A stretch of 64,000 bases of DNA from the NCBI GenBank assembly GCA_016932385.1, contig JAFGCY010000006.1:1-64000 (forward strand), given 5' to 3'. The notes under the pieces are model-generated. The model searched no databases and was not told the DNA's origin. It saw only the letters and a list, made by a program, of their open reading frames with translations. Shown one piece after another: positions 46,049-54,215 of this stretch. The translations under genes were made by a program, and so were the position numbers. The first letter of the stretch is position 1. Every line of letters begins with the position of its first letter. The DNA is from a bacterium (GTDB taxonomy: Bacteria; 4484-113; JAFGCY01).

Positions 46049-49000
46049 CTAACCTTCGATATCAATCTGATCAAGCTTGCAGAACTCGTGGATCAGCCGG
46101 CGCAGGATCGGCTTGCGTTGCTGCTTCGCCCTGTCATAGACATGCTGGAACAGGCGGCGGATTACGACTTCGCCGCCCAGCCGCTGAATGTGCAGCGCCA
46201 GGCCATGCGAACCCAGCAGCCACTTGAGGTAATCATCGGTGAAGTGCGTGTTCTGCTCGGTCAGCAGGTCCTTGAGCTTGTCGGATTCGAGTTGCCCGAT
46301 CAAGCGGGCGCTCTTCAGTTCCCGCTCCTCGCGGCCGACCCCCGCCGCCTTGTACTTGGCGAACACCAGTGGCGACATCAGCGCCGGCGGCAGATCGCCG
46401 GATCCGTCGTCCCCCTCGGGCAGTTCGCCGATCGCGTCGAACTTGTCGCCTTCCACCAGGGCGCAGATCGCATTGGCTTGCTCCTGGATGTCCCAGCCCA
46501 GATATTCAATGTCCTCGAACAGCAGGCCGTAAAAGTAGTTGTTGTCCACGCCGGAGACCAGGTTCAGGGCCAGTGACCAGAAGAACGCCCGTTCGAGCGG
46601 GCTGTGCTTGCTCTGGCCGGGCTGCGAGATATCCTCCGTGGTCTTGAAGGACACCTCCTTGCCGAACACCCAGGACGTGGCGTCCAGAATCTGGGAGCTG
46701 CTCTTACGATGCCGGTAGGATTGCGCGTAGTTCTGGATCTCGCCGATCTCGTAAAGCGGGCAGAACATTTCCACGTGCAGCACGCTGCCAACTTCGGTGG
46801 CCGCGGGTTGCGGAACGCAGGTCAGGCTCGCGCCCAGGCCGATCGCGTTCAGCGCCGGCCGGAGTACATTGATCGTACTCGTCGGGGCAACCATGTAGTG
46901 GAAGGAAACCGGTGGGAAGTTGGCGTTGTAATGGCCCTCGTTGACATGCCACCAGGGCGTCACACAGGTGACGCATTCCTGGGCCAGTTGCCGCGTCAGG
47001 GCATCCGCCTGTTCATCGGGACCTATGTTGGGATCCTCGGGCATGAACTGCGGCGCCAGCACCTTGCCCAGATCCAGCTTACGGGCGTAGGCCTGGGCCT
47101 GCTCCTCGGCCAGATCGTCGATCTCATCGGCGAGGTTGCCGTCGGCCAGCAGGTTGGCCATCGTCTCGCCCTTGTCCTTGATCCGCTGCTGCAACAGCGA
47201 GGCGAATTCGGCCGGGCTCAGCGGCTCGTTGAGAATCACCGCCTCGGTCAGGCCGAGTCCGCTAATGATGTTGTAATCGAACAGCCCGTGGCTGCGCTTC
47301 ATCCGCGTCCGCGCCGCATCCGCGTTCTGATCGCTGGCCTCCAGCAACGTGGTCACCTGGCTGAGCAGCACCTTGATCAGCTTGCTCCGCTCGTCGCAGA
47401 ACTCCCCAATGCTGCGGTAAATATCGATGGCTTCGTTGTAACGCTGGCGCTCCAGCTCGATCCGCTTGCGCTTGTCGTACTCCGTCAGGATCGTCGTCAC
47501 GTTGGATGTGGTATCAATCTTCTTCTTGTCGGCCCAGGGCTTAAAGAATTTCTTCGAATACTGCAGGAAGTCCTCCTGCAGGTCCGCGCGGGCCTCATTG
47601 ACCAGCCGGTCCGCCTTGGCCGCCCGATCCTCCAGCGCCGCTTGCTCCTCCTGCATCATCCCCATCAAGCGTTGCGCGACATTCTTCAACTGGAGCGCCA
47701 GTTCATCCCGCTGCTTCAGCAGGAACTCGGTGCGCTCGCCCCCGATCTGGGGCGAGAGGAAGCTGTCCAGCTTCGCCAGCAGGCTGGCCTTCAGGCGCTG
47801 AGCGGTCTCGGCCAAGCCCGTGGCACCGGTCTCGTCCTTCTTGGCGGACTTATCGCCGTGCAAGGCGCGCGTCAAGCCCTCATCGATCTGGCCCTTGGCC
47901 TTTTCGACCTTGGAGACCAGGTTCGAGTTGGTCATCTCGTACGGCCGGCACGAATCCAGCAGCAGCTTGATTTCGACCAATGGGGCGGACTCCAGCGGAT
48001 AGAGCGCATCCAACAACGGATTGCCGAGGTTCTCCTCGTCGATCATGTTGGTCTTGAAGAAGTCCCAGGCCAATGCGTTGACTTCCTCGCTGGGGGTATC
48101 CTCGCCCAGCAGCTCGTTGCGGATGTCCTGCAGGATCTGCGCCCTGCGCAGGTCGATGATCAGGTCCTGCGGAATCGACAACTCGGTCAGGCCCAACGTG
48201 CCGTACCGCCCGCTCCGGCCGTTCAGGCCGGTCCGCCAGTAGCCGCCGGTATTAGCCTCCAGGTCGGCGGTTCGCCCGAACAGGTCGGAGGCGATCTCGT
48301 AATGCGAGAACCGGTAACAGGCCTCGGCCGCCGTATCGTACAGGCGCGTCAGGTCGTCGAAGGTGCCCTGCTTCCGCGTATTGCCGGAAACGAGGAAAAA
48401 CAGGAAATGCTGGTCGTCGACCGCCAGCGGCTCGCCGCTCTGCATCTCCGGCACCGGATACTCGCGGGGCAGGTGGCGGAACTGGAAATTGGCGTCGAGC
48501 TGCTCCGAGTTCTGGAAATACTCCAACTCGCGCAGCGCCACATAGGCATTGGCGCCCAGCGAGATCCGCGAACCCGGCGTGCCGCGGAAGTACCGGATGG
48601 CATCCGGCAGGAACAAGAACAGGCAGATGCGCGAGGCCGCACCGAAGCGGCGGTAAGCGAAGTTGGCGACATCCAGGAAGCTGGAACTGCCGGTACCGCC
48701 GACCAACGAGGCCGCGATGAAAATCAGCACCTCGCCGGGAATCGGTTCGCCCGGATTCACGGCGGTCAACGAACCCGCCAGCTGATCCATCCTGGTGTAG
48801 AACCGCGACGCGGCGCGCATGAAGCACAGCCGCCCCTTCTGGCGGATCGTGCCGGCCCCCTTGACCGAGGAGCCAAACCGGTAGTTCTGGGCAAACGGGG
48901 CCAGGGCCTCCCGGGGTACGCCGGCTTCCATCCCGTCCCGCGCCCGTTCGAGAAACTGGTCGAGATCCTCAAACGCACCGCTGATCTCCTCGGGCTCGTC

Positions 49001-49198
49001 GATCCCCAGCTGCGTTTCATCGCCGCTGGCCATCCGATATGTGACTTTGGGCACGCCTTCGGTGTCCGTATCGAAGTACAGAAACTTTAACCGTTCCGGA
49101 ACAACGTTCTGCTCGCTGCGCATAAGGAAATTCCTCTTTAAGCGCAGACCGATCTCTTTACCTGTGCCACCCAAACCGATAAAAAGCGTCGGAATCAT
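46049..49198 (-). CDS. Tubulin-like GTPase (Tubulin_2 / FtsZ-like family)
   Basis: A 1049-residue cytoplasmic protein. The N-terminus carries the nucleotide-binding loop FIGLGGTGKE (7-15) and, at residues 167-170, the tubulin signature loop VGGTGSSS. It also has the conserved GAGTIRQKGRLCF segment (115-127) seen in Tubulin_2 proteins. The rest is long helical and coiled-coil (about 430-720), then a mixed domain. Family proteins are predicted filament-forming GTPases found beside VWA-protein genes, and a role in membrane remodelling has been proposed (Makarova and Koonin, FtsZl families, from memory). It has its own -10 and a GGGAGAGGA site. The gene order VWA - this - fusion protein suggests one machine. 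Confidence 0.85.
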   Translation of the reverse strand: MIPTLFIGLGGTGKEIGLRLKRNFLMRSEQNVVPERLKFLYFDTDTEGVPKVTYRMASGDETQLGIDEPEEISGAFEDLDQFLERARDGMEAGVPREALAPFAQNYRFGSSVKGAGTIRQKGRLCFMRAASRFYTRMDQLAGSLTAVNPGEPIPGEVLIFIAASLVGGTGSSSFLDVANFAYRRFGAASRICLFLFLPDAIRYFRGTPGSRISLGANAYVALRELEYFQNSEQLDANFQFRHLPREYPVPEMQSGEPLAVDDQHFLFFLVSGNTRKQGTFDDLTRLYDTAAEACYRFSHYEIASDLFGRTADLEANTGGYWRTGLNGRSGRYGTLGLTELSIPQDLIIDLRRAQILQDIRNELLGEDTPSEEVNALAWDFFKTNMIDEENLGNPLLDALYPLESAPLVEIKLLLDSCRPYEMTNSNLVSKVEKAKGQIDEGLTRALHGDKSAKKDETGATGLAETAQRLKASLLAKLDSFLSPQIGGERTEFLLKQRDELALQLKNVAQRLMGMMQEEQAALEDRAAKADRLVNEARADLQEDFLQYSKKFFKPWADKKKIDTTSNVTTILTEYDKRKRIELERQRYNEAIDIYRSIGEFCDERSKLIKVLLSQVTTLLEASDQNADAARTRMKRSHGLFDYNIISGLGLTEAVILNEPLSPAEFASLLQQRIKDKGETMANLLADGNLADEIDDLAEEQAQAYARKLDLGKVLAPQFMPEDPNIGPDEQADALTRQLAQECVTCVTPWWHVNEGHYNANFPPVSFHYMVAPTSTINVLRPALNAIGLGASLTCVPQPAATEVGSVLHVEMFCPLYEIGEIQNYAQSYRHRKSSSQILDATSWVFGKEVSFKTTEDISQPGQSKHSPLERAFFWSLALNLVSGVDNNYFYGLLFEDIEYLGWDIQEQANAICALVEGDKFDAIGELPEGDDGSGDLPPALMSPLVFAKYKAAGVGREERELKSARLIGQLESDKLKDLLTEQNTHFTDDYLKWLLGSHGLALHIQRLGGEVVIRRLFQHVYDRAKQQRKPILRRLIHEFCKLDQIDIEG

Positions 49199-49231
49199 CT
49201 ATTCCTCTCCCTACAGCTATGCTTAACACTC

Positions 49232-49237
49232 ATTATA
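49232..49237 (-). promoter_or_regulatory. -10 box of the tubulin-like gene
   Basis: Minus strand TATAAT at 49237-49232, about 33 bases before the ATG, so this message has a normal leader with ribosome site. No -35 consensus is present 17 bases up; the inverted repeat 49239-49261 occupies that space. Confidence 0.55.
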
Positions 49238-49238
49238 C

Positions 49239-49261
49239 TACAGCCGCTATACCCGGCTGTA
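49239..49261. promoter_or_regulatory. Inverted-repeat operator candidate at the tubulin-like promoter
   Basis: Perfect 7-base inverted repeat TACAGCC (49239-49245) N9 GGCTGTA (49255-49261). It begins one base upstream of the -10 box and covers the -35 position. A further half-site TACAGC lies in the leader at 49212-49217. It looks like a dimeric regulator site. Confidence 0.55.
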
Positions 49262-49322
49262 ACCAGCTAAACCAATTGTCTTGCCATAATTTAGTGCTTC
49301 TTCGACACAACAATCTTTAGAT

Positions 49323-51785
49323 CTAAAGCGTGTTGTAAAGCTTCATGTTCAATTCTGGAGCAGCGATCTCCAGGCCTTCCAGCGCATAGCAACTCTCCTG
49401 CGGCCAGAGCAGTTTTTCGTACCAGAGCTTGTCGGCCCGTCGGTCGGCTGGCAACTCCAGGCCGATTCCCGTTGAGGTTATGCCCACACGGTTATGGGCG
49501 TATTTGCGCAGCTTCAACTGCTGGTTATCGCCCAGAATACTCAGACGCTGATGATACTGGAAGAAGTGCTTGCGAATGCGCTTGTTCTCCGAGGTTATCA
49601 CGACAGTTGCGGAATAATCGTTGATATCCATGTCAGTCTTATTAACCAACATCTTGAATCCAATGAATTTCGGATGTACGACTGCGAACAGGAAAAACAG
49701 CAGAATTACGCCACCGATGACGCAGAGCAAAATCATGCGGCAATGCCAAACGTGCCCCTGCTCAATGACGAACGACATACGCACCGGGTCAGTCAATTCC
49801 GGATCGCCGATTACCAATAATTGCTGTGGTTGCGCGGAATTAATTCGCGGTATGTTTATCACTGCGCTGAAGTGATTCGGATCGTTGCCGTCGGCGTTGA
49901 CCTCGCCGCACAAGACCGACCGGCGCCGCAGTTGATGAACCAGACTCAGCTTGCTGAAGCGCAAGTTTGGATGAGGGGTATCCACGCGCGCGGAAACCGG
50001 CACCTCCAGCGGCCCCGGCGGGCGGAGCCCCAGGCAAAGCAACGCGGAGTCCAAGCGCCGCTCCCAATCCGTGGCCTGGGCATACTCGTCCTGCGCCAGG
50101 CCGGTGAACTTCAGGACGAAGCCGTCCGGCGGCTGCTCCACGACCAGCTTGAATATGCCAACATCAAAACCGACATCCTCGATCCGCGGCACACGGAAAC
50201 CCGTCTTGATGCCCCGCGCCGTCCAGCACCCCGGCGTGGCCAGCCAGGGTTCGTCGCAGATGTAAACGCTGGGCTTCTTGGCGTGCGGCCGCAGCTGGAT
50301 AACCTGCCGCTCACTTGCGGCATGTACGCCGTCCTCTGCCAGCCTGATCAGTTCAACGCTGACGCTGGGCTCGCTATCCGGCAACCGGAGTTTGTCGATG
50401 TCGGCCTCGGAGGTGTCAATGCTCGATCCGTCCGCGCTGAGCACCTCCTCGACGAAACTCACCTGGAAGTAAACACTGCGCCCCTCGGCCAGCAACGCGC
50501 CATCGGCGATCGGCCGGGCACTCGGCGGCGGGGCCTGGCCGGCGAGCTTGATCGTGGTCGGAACCGTATAAGGAATCAAATAGGCCCGGGCGGTTACGCT
50601 GTCGTCCGGCCAGACCTGGACATCGGTTCCGTACTTCAGGTAGCGGATCTGCCACTGGCCATACATGTCGTCCCGCTGCATGGCCATCAGATCGACGGCG
50701 ATCCGCTCGACGTCGCGGTCGATCTCCCAGTTCCAGTGCTCGGCGGGGAAGTCCTGGTGGCTGCGCCAGTCGGCGGTACTCGGGGCCAGCACCGTGATCG
50801 GCTGGGCGGCTTCCTGGCGGCGGGCGGTGATCGTGAACCCGCCGATGTCGTAGTCGGTGTCGAAGCTGTACCAGCCGGGGCTGATCTCAGTCAGCGGGAT
50901 CGTCGGCGTAATCTGGGCCAGCACCTCGTCCACGGCCAGGGCCAAGGCCGCCGTGTCCGGAATGAACCGCTCCTCGCCGTCGCTGTCCAACTCGGCGAGA
51001 AACCGCCGGGCGGCCCGGTACTTCTCTTCCGTGCTGGAGGACAGCTCCTTGGAAAAGCCGAAGCTGTGCACGCGGATCAGCGCCGGATCAGCTGGATCGG
51101 CGGTCGAAACCGAGGTCAGGAGCCGCTCCAGTTCAAGCGCCCGGTCCTGGGCCGCGATGTCGTCCGCGCCGTAAGTCGGATGGTCGCCGGCGACATCCAT
51201 CTCGCCGTCCGTCAGCAAGAAAATGTGCTTTTCGTAGGAAGGATCGTCCAGCAAATCGACGGCGGTCTGCATCGCCTGCAGGATGTCCGTCTTGCGGCGC
51301 TGCTCCTGCTGCGACAGGCTCGGTTTCTCGGCATGGCGCAGGTCGTTGCGCAAGGCATCGATCGCCGGCGCATTCGAGCGCTGCACCAGCCCGGGCACCC
51401 GATCGCCCCCGATTCCTTCCACGTTGCCCCCGAACAGCAGCACCGCCACCGCATCCTGGCGCTGCAGCTGCCAGACGACATGCGCGCTGATCTCGAAGCG
51501 GCGGCCGTCCGGGTCGTTCCAGTTCATGCTGCCCGAGTCGTCAACCAGCACCACGACCGCCCGTTTGCGCGGCAGGGATTTCACCTCAATCTCCGCCGGT
51601 TCCGCCGCCTCGGTCTCGCTCAGGTAAGCGTCAACCGGCACGGGCTCTGGTTGCCGCGCTTGCCGGCTGCAGCCGACAGCCAAGAACAGCAGAGTGAAAA
51701 CGAGAACGGGCCAGACCCAGCGGCGGTTGGATAACGACAAAGCGCGGGTGCAACCATCCACTCGCCAGTCGTTGGAGCAGTACAT
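49323..51785 (-). CDS. VWA-domain lipoprotein with C-terminal transmembrane helix
   Basis: About 820 residues. Several starts are possible (51887, 51812, 51785, GTG 51761, TTG 51731). All lead into a signal segment VFTLLFLAVGC, a good lipobox. The VWA domain begins about 30 residues later: MIDAS motif VLVDDSGSMN (DxSxS), with LLTDGEMD for the fourth strand. A beta-rich middle follows, then near the end a strong TM segment (MILLCVIGGVILLFFLFAVV) and a short cytoplasmic tail of about 100 residues. VWA domains bind a metal-coordinated partner. It is the first gene of the tubulin-like block, 125 bases upstream of the tubulin gene. Periplasmic with an inner-membrane anchor is the likely topology. 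Confidence 0.82.
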   Translation of the reverse strand: MYCSNDWRVDGCTRALSLSNRRWVWPVLVFTLLFLAVGCSRQARQPEPVPVDAYLSETEAAEPAEIEVKSLPRKRAVVVLVDDSGSMNWNDPDGRRFEISAHVVWQLQRQDAVAVLLFGGNVEGIGGDRVPGLVQRSNAPAIDALRNDLRHAEKPSLSQQEQRRKTDILQAMQTAVDLLDDPSYEKHIFLLTDGEMDVAGDHPTYGADDIAAQDRALELERLLTSVSTADPADPALIRVHSFGFSKELSSSTEEKYRAARRFLAELDSDGEERFIPDTAALALAVDEVLAQITPTIPLTEISPGWYSFDTDYDIGGFTITARRQEAAQPITVLAPSTADWRSHQDFPAEHWNWEIDRDVERIAVDLMAMQRDDMYGQWQIRYLKYGTDVQVWPDDSVTARAYLIPYTVPTTIKLAGQAPPPSARPIADGALLAEGRSVYFQVSFVEEVLSADGSSIDTSEADIDKLRLPDSEPSVSVELIRLAEDGVHAASERQVIQLRPHAKKPSVYICDEPWLATPGCWTARGIKTGFRVPRIEDVGFDVGIFKLVVEQPPDGFVLKFTGLAQDEYAQATDWERRLDSALLCLGLRPPGPLEVPVSARVDTPHPNLRFSKLSLVHQLRRRSVLCGEVNADGNDPNHFSAVINIPRINSAQPQQLLVIGDPELTDPVRMSFVIEQGHVWHCRMILLCVIGGVILLFFLFAVVHPKFIGFKMLVNKTDMDINDYSATVVITSENKRIRKHFFQYHQRLSILGDNQQLKLRKYAHNRVGITSTGIGLELPADRRADKLWYEKLLWPQESCYALEGLEIAAPELNMKLYNTL

Positions 51786-52062
51786 TTGATAATTATTGCA
51801 TAGAACCTGCATGCCCTCACAGTCGCAACAGGCCACGGGCCTTGACCATACAGCTCGGACCAACATGTCTAAGCCTACTTCAGCCATCTCGTGCTACCAA
51901 GCGCTCCCATAATTGCGTATTGCTTCAACCAATCCAGTCCCAATCGGGCAATTAAGACTCTGCTTGGCAGTTCCGGAGCTAAGCACTATTAATCACAGTA
52001 AGCCATACTTTATTACCAGCTTGATTATCCCAATCGGGCTGCCATATTCAGGCCGGCCAACC

Positions 52063-52091
52063 TTGACTTGATCTTAAGGCAAGATGATAAT
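52063..52091 (+). promoter_or_regulatory. Sigma70-type promoter of the permuted papain-like gene
   Basis: TTGACT (52063-52068), exactly 17 bases, GATAAT (52086-52091). This is the best complete -35/-10 pair in the window. The ATG at 52127 is 35 bases downstream, preceded by a TTGAGGT site. Confidence 0.65.
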
Positions 52092-52126
52092 GCACTCAGG
52101 TTAATTCGGCTGTTGAGGTAAAACCG

Positions 52127-53257
52127 ATGTCGGTATGCAATCCCCTCCGGCAATATATGCTGCCTTTGCGGGCTATGCCGGTTGTTGCGTTGGCGTTGAT
52201 CGCAGCGATCTGCTGTACCAGCGCGGCCAATAAAACCGTGCCGGCAGACAATTCCTCGTTCCTATTACCATGCATCGAGAGCGCCAATCCCTCCGTGCAT
52301 GGCAAGCTAATCAGCCTCGACAGCCTGCTTAAGAAAAAGGGGAATCTCAGCTCTTTCAATCGCTGCAACCTGTTGTCACATACGATTGATATTGTTTTTG
52401 ACTTGCCTCTGCGGTACCTGGAACCCGGCGACATCCTGATCCGGATGGATTACGTCGAAGCCACCGACAATTATCGCTGGAATGTCGGTCACGCCGGTCT
52501 GGCGGATCCGCGCAACGACCGGGTCATCCACAGCTTCCCGGACTGGCGGGGCGAAGCCTATCCGGTCGGCTGGCGTGGCGGAGTGCTCGCCTGCAGCCTG
52601 GACGGGCCGGATCCCTTTGGCGGGGCCTTCCAGTTCAGCGGGTCCGAGGAACTGTATCTCGGCGCGTTCCGTCCGGCGGGCTGGACCCCGGAATTGGGCC
52701 AGGCGGCCCTGGAATTCGCAGCCGGCTACCTTGATCAGGAAACCGCTTTCATCCTGGTCGGCAGCGGCGCGGACTGGTGGGAGAGCCTGGACATCCCGCA
52801 CTTCTCCTGCACCGGGCTGGTGGAGTTCTGCTACGAATCAGTGGGCCTGGCCTGCACCGAACTGACGCGCTGGACGGTCAGCCCGAAGGAGATGTACTGC
52901 CAGACCTGGCCCGTCAATCAGGTTGCGATCAACCGGCAGGACGGCGAACCACTGTTTGCGATGCAGGTCAGCTTCATCGACTGGCAGGACGTCGCCCCCT
53001 TCCTCTCGACCTATCTCAAGCGCAACGAGCTGCTTAGCGTGGAGTTGTATTCCGGCCAGGCCCACCCCGCTGCCAGCGCGGACCAAGTGACCGGTGGATC
53101 GGCGTGTTTCTATCTCGGCCGCGACGGGAACTTCCTGTTTGATCCGTCGACAATGTCAGCAGGCGAGGAATGCACTTTTCAATTCAGCGCGACATCGACC
53201 GATTTCTGGCAGGACGAGACGACCTACACCCGGAAGTTTACCGTGGCTTTAGAGTGA
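52127..53257 (+). CDS. Exported permuted papain-like (NlpC/P60, YiiX-type) cysteine peptidase or amidase
   Basis: A 376-residue protein with a hydrophobic signal (MPVVALALIAAICC), possibly a lipoprotein. The circularly permuted papain fold of YiiX/C92 and LRAT-like families places the His before the Cys. Here PGDILIRMD is followed by His in NVGHAGLAD, then Cys in FSCTGLVEFC about 150 residues later. Such enzymes cleave peptidoglycan peptides or act on lipids/amides. The C-terminal 80 residues form an extra beta domain. It is divergent from the VWA gene across a 240-base gap that holds the promoter. Likely acts in the envelope with the VWA/tubulin block, by position. Confidence 0.72.
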   Translation: MSVCNPLRQYMLPLRAMPVVALALIAAICCTSAANKTVPADNSSFLLPCIESANPSVHGKLISLDSLLKKKGNLSSFNRCNLLSHTIDIVFDLPLRYLEPGDILIRMDYVEATDNYRWNVGHAGLADPRNDRVIHSFPDWRGEAYPVGWRGGVLACSLDGPDPFGGAFQFSGSEELYLGAFRPAGWTPELGQAALEFAAGYLDQETAFILVGSGADWWESLDIPHFSCTGLVEFCYESVGLACTELTRWTVSPKEMYCQTWPVNQVAINRQDGEPLFAMQVSFIDWQDVAPFLSTYLKRNELLSVELYSGQAHPAASADQVTGGSACFYLGRDGNFLFDPSTMSAGEECTFQFSATSTDFWQDETTYTRKFTVALE

Positions 53258-53306
53258 GTTGAGCGCGAACTAAGCCGATCGCGATTGCCGGGAGTGGGAT
53301 TTAAAG

Positions 53307-53391
53307 CGGAGGAGGAGGGATTCGAACCCCCGTGACGTTGCCGCCAAACGGTTTTCAAGACCGCCGCCTTCAACCACTCGGCCACTCCTCC
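53307..53391 (-). tRNA. tRNA-Ser (UGA)
   Basis: Eighty-five bases, class II tRNA with a long variable arm. Acceptor GGAGGAG pairs with CTCCTCC; the anticodon loop reads CTTGAAA (anticodon TGA, Ser). The T loop is TTCGAAT, discriminator G. The 3' CCA is not encoded. It lies in the gap between the permuted papain-like gene and the GNAT gene, minus strand. Confidence 0.95.
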
Positions 53392-53608
53392 GCTTTTTGC
53401 TTAGAACTGCGAAGAGGGCTATTATAACGGCTCAGAACCGGCCCGCCGTTCGTCAACACGAAACTTAACCAAGGTCTAAACTGAATTCAATGGACAATTA
53501 ATTAGTCCCGCTCGTGCCATTCCCGCCGCGCTTGCCGCGCCGCGCCCCTACTCCGGATTGGTGGCGGCGGCACACGCGCCCAGGCCAGTCAGGCTCCGAG
53601 CGCTAGCG

Positions 53609-54199
53609 TTACTCCCCGATACCGTAGCGCGCGGTCTGCGCCTGGCGCCAGTCGGCCCAGCGCACGTTGAACTCCTCGCGCATCAGCCCCATGTACAGCA
53701 TATCGAAGTAGCGGCCCTCGCGGAATACCTGCTGGCGCTGGCGGCCCTCGAACTGGAAGCCCAGCTTCTCGTAGCTCTTGGTCCCGCGCTGGTTGAAGTC
53801 CAGCACGCGCAGGAAGATCCGCCGGAGGTTCAGCCGGTTGAAACCGTGGTCAAGCATCAGCCGCCCCGCCGCCGTCCCCAGCCCCTGGCCCCAGCAGTCC
53901 CGCTCGCCGATCATGATCCCGTACTCCGCCGTCTGGTTCTCCGGCGAGATCCCGTGCAGGCCGACATTGCCGATATAACGGCTGTCGCTGCGGCGGACGA
54001 TCCCCAGCACCAGGTCGCGCTGGCTGGACCGCGTGCGATTCAACCAATCGTGTTCCTCGTCCTCGGCCATGCCGCCGAGCATCGCCAGGTTGTAAAGGAC
54101 CGCCTGGTCGTTTACCCAGCGCGTCATCACCGGCACGTGGTCCGGCCCCAGCGGCGTCAGCGTGACTGTCTCATCGTACAGGTAATCCTGGTTCCCCAT
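53609..54199 (-). CDS. GNAT N-acetyltransferase (RimJ/RimL-like)
   Basis: A 196-residue acetyl-CoA-dependent transferase. The acetyl-CoA motif A reads GERDCWGQGLGTAAGRLM, fitting the [QR]xxGx[GA] pyrophosphate loop; strand beta4 YIGNVGLHGI precedes it and motif B follows (NLRRIFLRVLDFNQRG, a Y in KLGFQFEGRQRQ). RimJ/RimL-type enzymes acetylate N-termini of ribosomal proteins or other amines. It starts 16 bases after the stop of the zinc-finger membrane gene on the same strand with an AGGAG site, so may be co-transcribed with it. Substrate unknown. Confidence 0.88.
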   Translation of the reverse strand: MGNQDYLYDETVTLTPLGPDHVPVMTRWVNDQAVLYNLAMLGGMAEDEEHDWLNRTRSSQRDLVLGIVRRSDSRYIGNVGLHGISPENQTAEYGIMIGERDCWGQGLGTAAGRLMLDHGFNRLNLRRIFLRVLDFNQRGTKSYEKLGFQFEGRQRQQVFREGRYFDMLYMGLMREEFNVRWADWRQAQTARYGIGE

Positions 54200-54215
54200 T
54201 ACGGCTCCTGGCGGC

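Noticed and set aside
36883-53257. Type II or III secretion system
   Set aside because: Apart from the secretin-like protein there is no secretion ATPase, pseudopilin or inner-membrane platform gene in the window.
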